The notes: a model not told the origin generated them from the sequence alone. A stretch of DNA of 22,161 bases from JBFWQM01 sp050249455 (GCA_050249455.1 JBFWQM010000070.1:1-22161); one strand, 5' to 3'; positions 9,329-17,207 are shown, counted from the stretch's first letter. Made by a program: numbers and translations.

Positions 9329-9356
9329 GATTCTCCGTATCCAAACGATACTTTCT

Positions 9357-10655
9357 ATGCTGCACCTGCGAACACGGTCGCGGTTGCACGCCACGGAGTC
9401 AGTCTTGTCCAGTTCCGCCCACGTCCCATCGAGCGCCGCCGTCCAGGGCGGGTTGGGGCATCGCCGCCTCGGGCTCCTGGCCATCCTCGGCGGGCTGACC
9501 GCCTTCGCGCCGATGTCGATCGACATGTATCTGCCGGCCCTGCCGGCGATCGAACGTGACTTCGGGGCGGCGGCCGGCGCGGCGCAGCTCACCCTGGCGG
9601 CGTTCTTCCTCGGCCTCGCGCTCGGCCAGTCGTTCTACGGGCCGATCGCGGACCGCTACGGCCGCAAGCCGCCACTCTACGGCAGCATGCTGGTGTTCGT
9701 CGTCGCCACGGTGGGCTGCGCGCTGGCCCCGACCATTGATTCTCTGGTGGCGCTGCGCTTCCTGCAGGCGCTCGGCACCTGCGCCGGGGCGGTGATCGCG
9801 CGCGCCATCGTGCGCGACCTGTTCGACGTGCGCGAGGCGACGCGGGTCTACTCGATGCTGATGCTGGTGATGGGGCTGGCGCCGACCCTGGCGCCGTTCG
9901 TCGGCGGCTACCTGATGACCTGGGCGGGGTGGCGGGCGATCTTCCTCGTGCTCGCCGGCATCGGCGTGGTGTTCCTGCTCGGCGTCCACTTCCTGGTGCC
10001 GGAGACGCACCGGCCGGAGAACCGGCGGTCGCTGCGGGTGGGCCGGGTGCTCGCCGACTACGCGCTGCTTGCGCGGGACCGCCGGTTCCTCGGCTACACG
10101 CTGACGTTCTCGGTCAGCCTGGGCGGCATGTTCGCCTTCATCGCCGGGGCGCCGTTCGTCTACATCGAGCTCTATGGCATCGCGCCGCATGCCTTCGGCT
10201 GGTATTTCGGCGCCAACGCGCTGGGCCTTGTGCTGGCGGCGCAGCTCAACTACCGGCTCGGACGCCGGTACGGGCCGGACCGCGTGCTGCGCACCGCCAA
10301 CGCCGCGCAGGTGGCGGCCGGGCTCGTGCTGCTCGGCTGCGCGCTGACCGGCTTCGGCGGCCTCGCCGGCCTTGCCGCGCCGCTGTTCGTCTACATCGCC
10401 TGCATCGGCCTGGTGATGCCGAACGCCGTCACCCTGGCCATGGCCCCGTTCGGCCACAACGCGGGGGTGGCCTCGGCGCTGCTCGGCACCGTGCAGTTCG
10501 GCTGCGCCGCGGTCGCCGCCGCCCTGGTCAGCCTGCTGCAGGCGGACAGCGCGCTGCCGATGGCCGGCATCGTGGCGGCGAGCGGCGTCGGCTCGGCCGT
10601 CGTCCACCGGCTCCTGGTGGCGCCGGCGCCGGCTCAGCGCAGGTCGGCGGCGTAG
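9357..10655 (+). CDS. Bcr/CflA-family multidrug MFS exporter
   Basis: This is a 12-helix major facilitator of the Bcr/CflA drug:H+ antiporter group, about 430 residues. Features are GLTAFAPMSIDMYLPALPAI in helix 1 (hallmark of the group, with the conserved acidic residue), motif A GPIADRYGRKP after helix 2, RFLQALGTCAGAVIARAIVRDL around helices 4-5, and GLAPTLAPFVGGYL (motif C type). The start is uncertain. The ATG at 9357 has no clear binding site. A TTG at 9405 has GGAG six bases upstream and would remove a tail that is unusual for the family. The gene diverges from the HxlR regulator, a common arrangement for inducible exporters. Its 3' end overlaps the oppositely oriented binding-protein gene by 22 bases. 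Confidence 0.92.
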   Translation: MLHLRTRSRLHATESVLSSSAHVPSSAAVQGGLGHRRLGLLAILGGLTAFAPMSIDMYLPALPAIERDFGAAAGAAQLTLAAFFLGLALGQSFYGPIADRYGRKPPLYGSMLVFVVATVGCALAPTIDSLVALRFLQALGTCAGAVIARAIVRDLFDVREATRVYSMLMLVMGLAPTLAPFVGGYLMTWAGWRAIFLVLAGIGVVFLLGVHFLVPETHRPENRRSLRVGRVLADYALLARDRRFLGYTLTFSVSLGGMFAFIAGAPFVYIELYGIAPHAFGWYFGANALGLVLAAQLNYRLGRRYGPDRVLRTANAAQVAAGLVLLGCALTGFGGLAGLAAPLFVYIACIGLVMPNAVTLAMAPFGHNAGVASALLGTVQFGCAAVAAALVSLLQADSALPMAGIVAASGVGSAVVHRLLVAPAPAQRRSAA

Positions 10656-11578
10656 CTGTCGAGCGCCGGCACCGTCGGGATCAGCCCCTGGTCCTTGAGG
10701 AACCCGGCGAACCGCTGGTAGCGGCCGCGGTCGAGCGCGGCGGGCCGGGTGGCGAAGCGGGGCAGGGTGTCGCGCCAGGCGCGGCGGTTGAGCTCGTCGT
10801 CGAGCTGCGGCCGGCCCTTCACGAACAGCGCGAAGCTTTCCTGCGGGTGGTTCAGCACGTACATCGTCGCCTGCTCGATCGCATCCAGGAAGCGCTTCAG
10901 CGCCGCGTTGCCCAACTGGCTCCGGTTGGTGATGAAGATCAGCTCGTCATAGGGCGGCACGCCGTGCTCCTCGGGGTAGAAGGCGAGGCCGGGCCGCTTC
11001 TCGATGTCGAGCTGGTTCAGCTCGAAGTTGCGGTAGGCGCCGATCACCGCCTGCACCTGGTTCGACAGCAGCGCCGGCGACAGCGCGAAGTTGACGTTGA
11101 CCAGCCCGACATCGGCCATTTCCAGCCCCGCGGTCTTCAGCATCGCGCGCAGCAGCGCGTCCTCGAACCCGCCGACCGAGAAGCCGATCTTCTTGCCCTT
11201 GAGGTCGGCAATCTTCGCGATGCCGCTGTCCTTCAGCACCACCAGCGACGACAGCGGCGTGCCGACGACGGTGCCGAACCGTACCACCGGCAACCCCTGC
11301 GCCGCCTGGAGGTGGAGCTGCGGCTGGTAGGAGATCGCGACCTCCGCCCGGCCAGCGGCAACCAGCTTCGGCGGGTCGTTGGGGTCGGCCGGCGCCTTGA
11401 TGTCCACGGCGAGCCCGGCGTCGCGGAAATAGCCGCGCTCCTGTGCGACGAAGACGGTGCCGTGGTCCGGGTTGACGAACCAGTCGAGCAGCAGGGTGAG
11501 CTTGTCCTGCGCGGCGGCGGACGCCGGCAGCAGCAGGACGGCGAACGCGGCGGCGGCGAACGTGCGGGGGTATTTCAT
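10634..11578 (-). CDS. thiY: NMT1/ThiY-like periplasmic binding protein
   Basis: This is a substrate-binding protein of the NMT1/THI5-like family, whose bacterial members (ThiY) bind the thiamine pyrimidine precursor or its N-formyl form. The ATG at 11578 gives 314 residues with a clear signal peptide (MKYPRTFAAAAFAVLLLP, cleavage likely at ASAAA-QD, after residue 23). The mature start LTLLLDWFVNPDHGTVFVAQ with ERGYF matches the ThiY pattern LDWxPNxDHxxxYVAxxxGYF. Later AEVAISYQPQLHLQAAQGLPV and DLKGKKIGFSV are also family-typical. It is the third gene of an ATPase-permease-binding-protein operon, seven bases behind the permease. The exact ligand is not proven, since relatives bind nitrate, sulfonates and other small molecules. 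Confidence 0.9.
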   Translation of the reverse strand: MKYPRTFAAAAFAVLLLPASAAAQDKLTLLLDWFVNPDHGTVFVAQERGYFRDAGLAVDIKAPADPNDPPKLVAAGRAEVAISYQPQLHLQAAQGLPVVRFGTVVGTPLSSLVVLKDSGIAKIADLKGKKIGFSVGGFEDALLRAMLKTAGLEMADVGLVNVNFALSPALLSNQVQAVIGAYRNFELNQLDIEKRPGLAFYPEEHGVPPYDELIFITNRSQLGNAALKRFLDAIEQATMYVLNHPQESFALFVKGRPQLDDELNRRAWRDTLPRFATRPAALDRGRYQRFAGFLKDQGLIPTVPALDSYAADLR

Positions 11579-11585
11579 CGGTCGA

Positions 11586-12341
11586 TCAATCCTCGGAAAG
11601 GAGCGACTCGGGTTGCCACGGGATGAGCCGGCGAAGCGCCGCGTCGACCGCAAAGTAGAGCGCCACGGCAAACAGGGCGAGCACGAACAGGGCGGCGAAC
11701 ATCACGTCGACCTGCAGCCGGGCGTTGGCATGCAGCATCAGGTAGCCGAGCCCGGCGCTGGAGCCGACCCATTCGCCGATCACCGCGCCGATCGGCGCCA
11801 CCGCCGCGGCGACGCGCAGGCCGGAGCCGAGCGCCGGCAGCGCCGCCGGCACCCGCACCAGCGCCAGCGTGCGCAGTCGGGTCGCGTTCATCACCGCGGC
11901 GAGGTCGATCCAGCCGGGGTCGGTGCGGCGCAGCCCGTCGTAGAACGCCGCCGTCACCGGGAAGAAGATGATGATGACCGACATCGCGATCTTCGAGCCG
12001 ATGCCGTAGCCCAGCCAAAGCACGAGCAGCGGGGCGATGGCGAACACCGGCACCGCCTGGCTTGTGACAATCACCGGCAGCAGCCAGCGCCGCGCCGGGC
12101 GGAAATAGGCGATCGCCAGCGCCCCGGCGCAGCCGATCAGCCCGCCGGCCAGGAAGCCGGCCAGGATCTCGACGAAGGTGATCCAGGCGTTGGCGGCGAT
12201 CACGTCGGCGCGCGCATGGAGCGCCGCCGCGACCCGGTCGGGGCCGGGCAGGATGTAGTGCGGCACGCCGCTCGCCCACACCGCCGCCTGCCACACGACG
12301 ACCAGCCCGGCGGCGACGGCGAGCCAGCGCAGCCGCCTCAC
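11586..12341 (-). CDS. thiX: ABC transporter permease, ThiX-like
   Basis: This is an inner-membrane permease of the BPD_transp_1 family with about six helices, 251 residues. The GTG at 12341 overlaps the ATPase stop as GTGA, showing translational coupling. The cytoplasmic coupling loop reads AAVMNATRLRTLALVRVPAA (EAA-like region), followed by LPALGSGLRVAAAVAPIGAV and GEWVGSSAGLGYLM, which is typical of the nitrate/sulfonate/thiamine-precursor importers. Downstream the binding-protein gene begins after seven bases. In a longer same-frame ORF the part upstream of 12341 is an artefact that overlaps the ATPase gene. Confidence 0.92.
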   Translation of the reverse strand: MRRLRWLAVAAGLVVVWQAAVWASGVPHYILPGPDRVAAALHARADVIAANAWITFVEILAGFLAGGLIGCAGALAIAYFRPARRWLLPVIVTSQAVPVFAIAPLLVLWLGYGIGSKIAMSVIIIFFPVTAAFYDGLRRTDPGWIDLAAVMNATRLRTLALVRVPAALPALGSGLRVAAAVAPIGAVIGEWVGSSAGLGYLMLHANARLQVDVMFAALFVLALFAVALYFAVDAALRRLIPWQPESLLSED

Positions 12342-13144
12342 GGCTCGTCCCCCGCGGCGGCGCGCAGCCGGCGCAGCAGCTCGGCGTGCGCGGCCAGCAG
12401 CGCCGGGTCGGCCGGGTCGCGCGGCGGCGCGCCGGCCGGCTCCAGCGCCTCGCCCAGCCGCGCCGGCCGGCCGGACAGCACGTGGATGCGGTGGCCCAGG
12501 CGCAGCGCCTCCAGCGGATCGTGCGTCACCAGCATCACGGTGCGCCCGGCCAGCATCGCGGCCGCGATCTCCTGGACGCGGGTGCGGGTGATCGCGTCGA
12601 GCGCGGAGAACGGCTCGTCCATCAGGACGATCGGCCGATCCTCGAACAGGGTGCGCGCGATGGCTGCGCGCTGGCGCATGCCGCCGGAGCATGCGGCCGG
12701 CCGCGCGTCGGCGACCGCGGCGAGGCCGACTTGGGCGAGGAGAGCGCGGGCGCGCCGGTCGGCGTCCGCCAGCGCCGCACCGGACGCGCCGCGCAGCCGC
12801 GCGCCCAGCCGCACGTTCTCCGCCAACGTCAGCCACGGCAGCAGCAGGTCCTGCTGCGCCATCAGCGCGACGCGGCCCCGCAGCGGCCGGCCGTCGTCGG
12901 CGTCGATGCGGGTGCCGGGGCCGGCCGGCGCCAGGCCGGCGCCGAGGCGGATCAGGCTCGACTTGCCGACGCCGCTGGGCCCCAGGATGCAGGTCCAGCG
13001 CCCGCCGGGCAGCACGACGTCGAGTTCGTCGAACAGCACCGTGCCGCCATAGACCAGCCGCGCGCCGCGCACGTGCACGGCCACCGGCGCCGGCGGTGGT
13101 GCGGCGCGGTCGGCGGGGGGCAGCGGGGCGGCATCGTGGGCCAT
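12338..13144 (-). CDS. thiZ: ABC transporter ATPase, ThiZ-like
   Basis: This is the energy-coupling subunit of the importer, 268 residues. Motifs in order are Walker A GPSGVGKS (55-62), Q-loop glutamine at 97 (MAQQD), signature CSGGMRQR (152-159, a variant of LSGGQ), Walker B PIVLMDEP (171-178) and the H-loop in VTHDP (His208). The N-terminal 20 residues are alanine/proline-rich and not part of the fold. The ATG at 13144 was used; an in-frame TTG two codons earlier is less likely. It leads the operon and diverges from the DUF192 gene, with 77 bases between the two starts. No TPP riboswitch fits that gap. Confidence 0.93.
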   Translation of the reverse strand: MAHDAAPLPPADRAAPPPAPVAVHVRGARLVYGGTVLFDELDVVLPGGRWTCILGPSGVGKSSLIRLGAGLAPAGPGTRIDADDGRPLRGRVALMAQQDLLLPWLTLAENVRLGARLRGASGAALADADRRARALLAQVGLAAVADARPAACSGGMRQRAAIARTLFEDRPIVLMDEPFSALDAITRTRVQEIAAAMLAGRTVMLVTHDPLEALRLGHRIHVLSGRPARLGEALEPAGAPPRDPADPALLAAHAELLRRLRAAAGDEP

Positions 13145-13221
13145 GGGCAAGCCGGCCCATATAGCACGCGGCCCGCGAGACGGCGATTCCGCGCCGCCTG
13201 CCGCTGCGCTATGGTCCGCCC

Positions 13222-13716
13222 ATGTCGTGGTTGCGCACCCTGGTCCTCGCCGTCTCCCTTGCGCTGCCTGCGGCGGCGTCCGCGCCTGCCGCTGCGCAGA
13301 ACGGCGAGGCCCTGGTCGGGTTCGAGAAGTCGTCGCTGACGATCGAGACGGCGAACGGCCCGCAGCGCTTCGAGGTCGAGCTGGCGCTGAGCCCGCGCCA
13401 GCAGCAGCAGGGCCTGATGTACCGCCGCGGGATGCCGGCCAACGCCGGGATGCTGTTCGTCTATGACGGCCTGGCGCCGGTCTCGATGTGGATGAAGAAC
13501 ACCTTCATCCCGCTCGACATGGTGTTCATCGACGCGCAGGGGCGAATCGTGCGGATCGTCGAGCGGACGGTGCCGCACTCGCTGGAGACGATCTCCGCCG
13601 GGCGGCCGGTCAGCGCGGTGCTGGAGCTCAACGGCGGGTCGGCGTCGCGGCTGGGGATCAAGCCGGGCGACCGCGTGGTCCACCCGGCTATCAAGGGCTC
13701 GCAGACGCCCGGTTGA
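13222..13716 (+). CDS. Exported DUF192 family protein
   Basis: This is a 164-residue protein with a signal peptide (MSWLRTLVLAVSLALPAAAS, cleavage near APAAAQ-N, about residue 26) and one DUF192 domain. The family core is evident at 64-104: GLMYRRGMPANAGMLFVYD, then VSMWMKNTFIPLDMVFID, followed by AVLELNGGSASRLGIKPGD. The function of DUF192 is not established; it is a small beta-rich fold found in many proteobacteria. It diverges from the thiZ-like gene. Its stop TGA abuts the stop of the next, oppositely oriented gene. Confidence 0.93.
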   Translation: MSWLRTLVLAVSLALPAAASAPAAAQNGEALVGFEKSSLTIETANGPQRFEVELALSPRQQQQGLMYRRGMPANAGMLFVYDGLAPVSMWMKNTFIPLDMVFIDAQGRIVRIVERTVPHSLETISAGRPVSAVLELNGGSASRLGIKPGDRVVHPAIKGSQTPG

Positions 13717-14022
13717 TCAGGCGTTCGGCTTGCTGATCATCTGCGGGACGTTGTCCCAGCCCTCGCCGGCCGCGAGCACGCAGCTGCGCCCGTCGGGCAT
13801 GGTGATCAGGATGGTGAAGCTGCGCCCGGTCTTGCTCGCGAACACCTCGATCACCCCACCGTTGCTGGCCAGGCCCATGGCGACCGGCGCCTCGGAATAA
13901 TGCGCGTCGAGCAGCTTCGCGGCCTCGGTGCGGCTGGTGCAGGCCATCTGGGCCGCAGCGGCGGAAACGGACGCCGCGAGACCCCCGGCGGCGAACAGCG
14001 GGACGACCACGAGGCGGCGCAT
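13717..14022 (-). CDS. Small exported protein of unknown function
   Basis: The ATG at 14022 has GGAGGG eight bases upstream and gives 101 residues. A signal peptide is clear (MRRLVVVPLFAAGGLAASVS, cleavage around AAAAQ-M). The mature part has two cysteines that could pair, one near the start (MACTSR) and one late (GRSCVLAAGEGW), and a pattern FASKTGRSFTILITMPDG. Similar small exported proteins with an SC-x-AAG-x-W ending occur in alphaproteobacteria, but I know no function for them. It ends head-to-head with the DUF192 gene and follows the split peptidase by 87 bases on the same strand. Confidence 0.82.
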   Translation of the reverse strand: MRRLVVVPLFAAGGLAASVSAAAAQMACTSRTEAAKLLDAHYSEAPVAMGLASNGGVIEVFASKTGRSFTILITMPDGRSCVLAAGEGWDNVPQMISKPNA

Positions 14023-14109
14023 CGGAACCCTCCACACGAGCGGCGCGGATTGCATTCGCCCCGAATCTGAACCGTTTTCGTTAACGGGCCATTGATCGCC
14101 GTCACACCC

Positions 14110-14475
14110 TCAAGGGCCGGCAGACACCCAGCCGCCGGTCTCCGGCTCGAGCCGGATGCAGAACCGGTAGCCGCGCCGCGCCAGCGCGCTCATCGAGGTC
14201 GGCTCCGCGAAGCGCGGGTCGAGCACCAGCGCGTGGCCGTCCGACACCACCGTAAGGACCGCGTGCGGCTCGCGATTCTCGGTTTCGCACAGGGTCGGCA
14301 GCAGCGACCGGACGGACCAGCCGTGGTTCTGCCACAGGGTCTGGCGCATCAGCAGCACCTGGTCCTCGCAGTCGCCGCCCGCGGCGTCGGCAACCTCCCA
14401 GCGGTCCGCGGCATTCCAGCGCACCTGGTCGGCGACGTAGGGGACCGCGCGGGCCTGCGCCAGCGCCGCCCGCAT
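14110..14475 (-). CDS. BTLCP-type cysteine peptidase core, C-terminal part of a split gene
   Basis: This frame encodes the catalytic core of a bacterial transglutaminase-like cysteine peptidase (Peptidase_C93). From the ATG at 14475 it has 121 residues with GGDCEDQVLLMRQTL (catalytic Cys36), EPHAVLTV (His71) and LVLDPRF (Asp86). It has no signal peptide. The family is normally exported and often works with type I secretion or cyclic-di-GMP systems such as LapG, although the small size here does not point to LapG. The start overlaps the stop of the upstream ORF as TGATG. The frame stays open further upstream (another ATG at 14547), running beneath the 14475-14672 ORF, and PCLHCADDRLAV before this ATG looks like genuine peptidase sequence. 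A single frameshift would therefore join both parts into one protein of about 185 residues. Confidence 0.75.
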   Translation of the reverse strand: MRAALAQARAVPYVADQVRWNAADRWEVADAAGGDCEDQVLLMRQTLWQNHGWSVRSLLPTLCETENREPHAVLTVVSDGHALVLDPRFAEPTSMSALARRGYRFCIRLEPETGGWVSAGP

Positions 14476-14672
14476 CACCGCGAGACGATCGTCCGCGCAG
14501 TGCAGGCAGGGTCGCTCTGCCGGTGGCGGCTGCAATAGTCCGTCCATCCGCGCGGCGGGGGCACCGAAACCCCCGCCTGCAGAAAAGGGTCGGGGTGGGG
14601 CGCCTCCGCGCACGCGGCCAGGGTGGCGGCCGCGGCGAGCGCGGCGGCGAGGGGGAGCGCATGGCGAATCAT
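14475..14672 (-). CDS. Lipoprotein-signal N-terminal part of the split peptidase gene
   Basis: This 65-residue frame carries a lipoprotein signal (MIRHALPLAAALAAAATL, then lipobox LAAC with Cys21) followed by a short mature region with GWTDYCSRHRQSDPAC, and then meets TGA. GW-x-DYC-x-R-x(4)-DPAC is the kind of sequence that precedes the BTLCP core, where a disulfide pair usually sits. An AAGGA site lies ten bases before the ATG at 14672. Its stop overlaps the ATG of the next ORF. Either it is the 5' part of one gene broken by a one-base shift around 14480-14500, or a separate tiny lipoprotein coupled to an unsecreted core. I favour the first. Confidence 0.65.
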   Translation of the reverse strand: MIRHALPLAAALAAAATLAACAEAPHPDPFLQAGVSVPPPRGWTDYCSRHRQSDPACTARTIVSR

Positions 14673-14895
14673 GCCGGCATCGTCCTTCGGGCTGGCATGC
14701 CGCGGGGGCGGGGCATGGAATTGACGTGGGAGACGCGTCTCGGGAGCGATGTCGCGCCGGGTTACGCGCGCGATGTGCCGAAACTGGGTCGGTGCGGTTA
14801 AGGGAAGGTGAACAACCCTGGGGTGTCTCACTTTTGCCCTTTCTTCGCCCCACCGCCGCGTGTAGTAGTCGCGCGATCTCGACGATTTCCACGGT

Positions 14896-14972
<77 letters not shown>

Positions 14973-14990
14973 ACAGTCTCGGAGGACGAC

Positions 14991-15299
14991 GTGCCGCGGG
15001 TGAGGATCTTCCGGCCGGCCAAGACGGCGATGCAGTCGGGCCGCGCCAAGACCGAGGAATGGCTGATGGAGTTTGAGCCCGGCGACGCCAAGGTGCGCGA
15101 CGCCCTGATGGGCTGGGCCGGCAGCCGCGACACCCGAAACCAGCTCCATCTCTCGTTCGCCACCCGCGACGAGGCGGTGGCGTTCGCCGAGAAGCACGGG
15201 CTCGACCACGTCGTCCTCGCGCCGCGCGAGCGCAAGGTCGTGCCGAAGAGCTACGCCGACAACTTCCGCGCCGACCGCATCGGCAACTGGACGCACTGA
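14991..15299 (+). CDS. NDUFS4-like accessory subunit of respiratory complex I
   Basis: This is a 102-residue protein of the ETC complex I subunit conserved-region family, the bacterial counterpart of mitochondrial NDUFS4, found mainly in alphaproteobacteria. It binds the peripheral arm of NADH:ubiquinone oxidoreductase. Family features are RIFRPAKTAMQSGRAKTEEW, LMGWAGSRDTRNQLHLSF, the helix TRDEAVAFAEKHGL and the ending SYADNFR with W near the C-terminus. The start is GTG at 14991 with GGAGG six bases upstream. That binding site begins eight bases behind the tRNA-Pro CCA end, so the gene very likely shares the tRNA promoter. It converges on the DUF2817 gene with 17 bases between stops. Confidence 0.93.
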   Translation: MPRVRIFRPAKTAMQSGRAKTEEWLMEFEPGDAKVRDALMGWAGSRDTRNQLHLSFATRDEAVAFAEKHGLDHVVLAPRERKVVPKSYADNFRADRIGNWTH

Positions 15300-15316
15300 G
15301 CGGGACTACGCGTGTT

Positions 15317-16414
15317 CTAGGGCCGCGGCAGCCCCGCCAGCCCGCGGGCGCCGGCGCGCAGCACCTGGCGGGCGCGCACGTAGACGAGCTCCTTCCAGTC
15401 GTCCTCGTCGGGATAAAAGCTGCGGCGGATCATCGCCTTGATCTGGTACCACTGGTCGCTGCCCGGCTCGCCGCGCAAATGCAGCCAGTTGTCGGCGCGC
15501 ACCGCCTCCAGCATCTGCTCGACCGGGTAGGTGCCGAACTCCACCGTCGCGCTGGTGATCTCGGTGTCGGGCAGCTCGCCGTTGAACGCGGCGCGGATCA
15601 CCCCCGACAGCGATGGCGAGGAGGAATTGCCGGCCGCGGGCGACGACACGCCGTGGCCGAACCAGCCGTGCAGCCGCTCGCCCAGCGGCGTGCCAGGGAT
15701 GCCGGCGCTGATCAGCTCCGCCGTGCCGTACGGCCCCAGCCCGGTGTGGAAGTCGAGGAAGCAGAGCCGCCGGGCGCCGACGACGTGGCGCGCGATCACC
15801 TCGCGGAACATGCGGTTCGACCACGTCGCCGCGCGGCCGCCGTAGAACAGCCCGTCGGCGTGGTCGTACTGGCCGCGGCTGACCGCCGACTGCAGCGCGA
15901 AGCGGCCGTGGCGGGCGGCGAAGTCCTCGCACGCCGCGTACGCCGCCTGGCGGCTCGCGTCGTCCCACTTTTCCGGAACCAGCACCGGGTGGAGGAGGGT
16001 GTATTCCGCGTTGGCCGGCCACGCGCCCTTGTCGTGGTCGAGGAAGTTGCGGTTGAGGTCGACGTTGTCCTCGTTGACCCGGCGCAGCCATGCGAAGCCG
16101 TGCGGATTGACCGCGTGGACCAGCACCGCGCGCACGCCCGGCGGCAGCAGCCGATCCTCGCGGCTGCGCAGCCAGCCCACCATCGCGCCGGAGCCGCAGA
16201 AGCCTTCGACCCCGTGCGTGCCGGCGGTGGCGAGCAGCACGTTCTCCGCGTCGGCCGGACCGGCGACGGCGACATCGGTATAGACGGGACGGCCGTCCGG
16301 GGCCGGCGCCGGGTTCTCGAACGTCTCCGGCTCCAGCCCGGCGCCGAGGCACGCCTCGAGGAACTTGGCGCGGGCGCCGCGGTAGTCGCGCGCGAAGTAG
16401 GAGAGGAAATCCAT
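15317..16414 (-). CDS. DUF2817 family M14-like metallo-hydrolase
   Basis: This is a 365-residue cytoplasmic protein of the DUF2817 family, which is related to M14 zinc carboxypeptidases. The presumed metal ligands are in GTHGVEGFCGSGA (His67, Glu70), and the M14-like segment VNEDNVDLNRNFLDHDKG (113-130) follows. A later FLDFHTGLGPYGTAE supplies the second histidine, and VEFGTYPVEQM holds the likely catalytic glutamate. No signal peptide is seen. It is the last gene of a same-strand series behind the SDR gene (34 bases apart) and the MFS gene, suggesting a shared role in taking up or exporting and processing a small compound. The substrate is unknown. Confidence 0.88.
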   Translation of the reverse strand: MDFLSYFARDYRGARAKFLEACLGAGLEPETFENPAPAPDGRPVYTDVAVAGPADAENVLLATAGTHGVEGFCGSGAMVGWLRSREDRLLPPGVRAVLVHAVNPHGFAWLRRVNEDNVDLNRNFLDHDKGAWPANAEYTLLHPVLVPEKWDDASRQAAYAACEDFAARHGRFALQSAVSRGQYDHADGLFYGGRAATWSNRMFREVIARHVVGARRLCFLDFHTGLGPYGTAELISAGIPGTPLGERLHGWFGHGVSSPAAGNSSSPSLSGVIRAAFNGELPDTEITSATVEFGTYPVEQMLEAVRADNWLHLRGEPGSDQWYQIKAMIRRSFYPDEDDWKELVYVRARQVLRAGARGLAGLPRP

Positions 16415-16448
16415 CAGGGACGGATGCTACCCCGACTTTGCGCGCGCG

Positions 16449-17207
16449 TCACACGATGATGTAGCCGCCGTCGACCACGAGGTCGCTGCCGGTGGTGAAC
16501 GACGCCTCGTCGGACGCGAGGTAGAGCGCGGCGGCGGCGATCTCCGCCGGCCTGCCGAGGCGGCCGATGGGATGCAGCGGCGCCAGCGCCTCGCGCACCT
16601 TGTCGTAGGTCTGGTAGCGCGCCAGCAGCCGCGGCGTCTCGATCGCGCCGGGCGAGACGGAGTTGACCCGGATGTTGTCCTTCGCGTGGTCGAGCGCCAT
16701 CGAGCGGGTGAGCTGCAGCACCGCGCCCTTGGTGGTGACGTAGGCGATGCGCTGCGGCACCACCACCTGGCCGAGCTGCGAGGCGACGTTGACGATCGCG
16801 CCGCCGCCCTGCCGGCGCATGATTGGAACGGCGTGGCGGCCGGTCAGGAAGATGCTGGTCAGGTTGACCGCCAGCGCGCGCTGCCAGACCTCCATCGGCA
16901 GGCTGACGCAGTCGCCCGGCGCGTCGTGCATCGCCGCGACGTTGACCACGATGTCGAGCCGGCCGAACGTGCCGTGGGTCGCGGCGACCGCCAGCCGCAC
17001 CGCCTCCTCGTCGCTGACGTCGCAGGCCAGCCCGATCGCCTTGCCGCCGGCCTTGGCGATCGCGTCCGCGGTGGCGGCGGCGCGCGCGTCGTCGATGTCG
17101 AGGCAGCCGACCGCCGCGCCCTCGGCGGCGAAGCGTTCCGCGGTGGCGCGGCCGATGCCGCTGCCTGCGCCCGTCACCATCGCCACCTTGTCCGCCAGCC
17201 GCGCCAT
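16449..17207 (-). CDS. Short-chain dehydrogenase/reductase
   Basis: This is a classical SDR of 252 residues, NAD(P)-dependent oxidoreductase. The cofactor motif is TGAGSGIG (12-19), with an acidic residue after beta-2 (CLDIDD, 36-40) that favours NAD(H). Catalytic residues are Ser143, Tyr156 and Lys160 (YVTTK), plus Asn115. The usual NNAG motif reads NVAA (89-92). The C-terminal substrate loop after SPGAIETP (residues 179-186) is normal. A GGAGGA site precedes the ATG at 17207. The substrate cannot be deduced; many relatives are annotated as 3-oxoacyl-ACP reductase or glucose dehydrogenase. It lies 63 bases behind the MFS gene and 34 before the DUF2817 gene. Confidence 0.93.
   Translation of the reverse strand: MARLADKVAMVTGAGSGIGRATAERFAAEGAAVGCLDIDDARAAATADAIAKAGGKAIGLACDVSDEEAVRLAVAATHGTFGRLDIVVNVAAMHDAPGDCVSLPMEVWQRALAVNLTSIFLTGRHAVPIMRRQGGGAIVNVASQLGQVVVPQRIAYVTTKGAVLQLTRSMALDHAKDNIRVNSVSPGAIETPRLLARYQTYDKVREALAPLHPIGRLGRPAEIAAAALYLASDEASFTTGSDLVVDGGYIIV

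Noticed and set aside
11586..13160. 524-residue minus frame suggesting an ATPase-permease fusion
   Set aside because: The ATPase is in a different frame with complete motifs. Only the part from the GTG at 12341 is a real permease.
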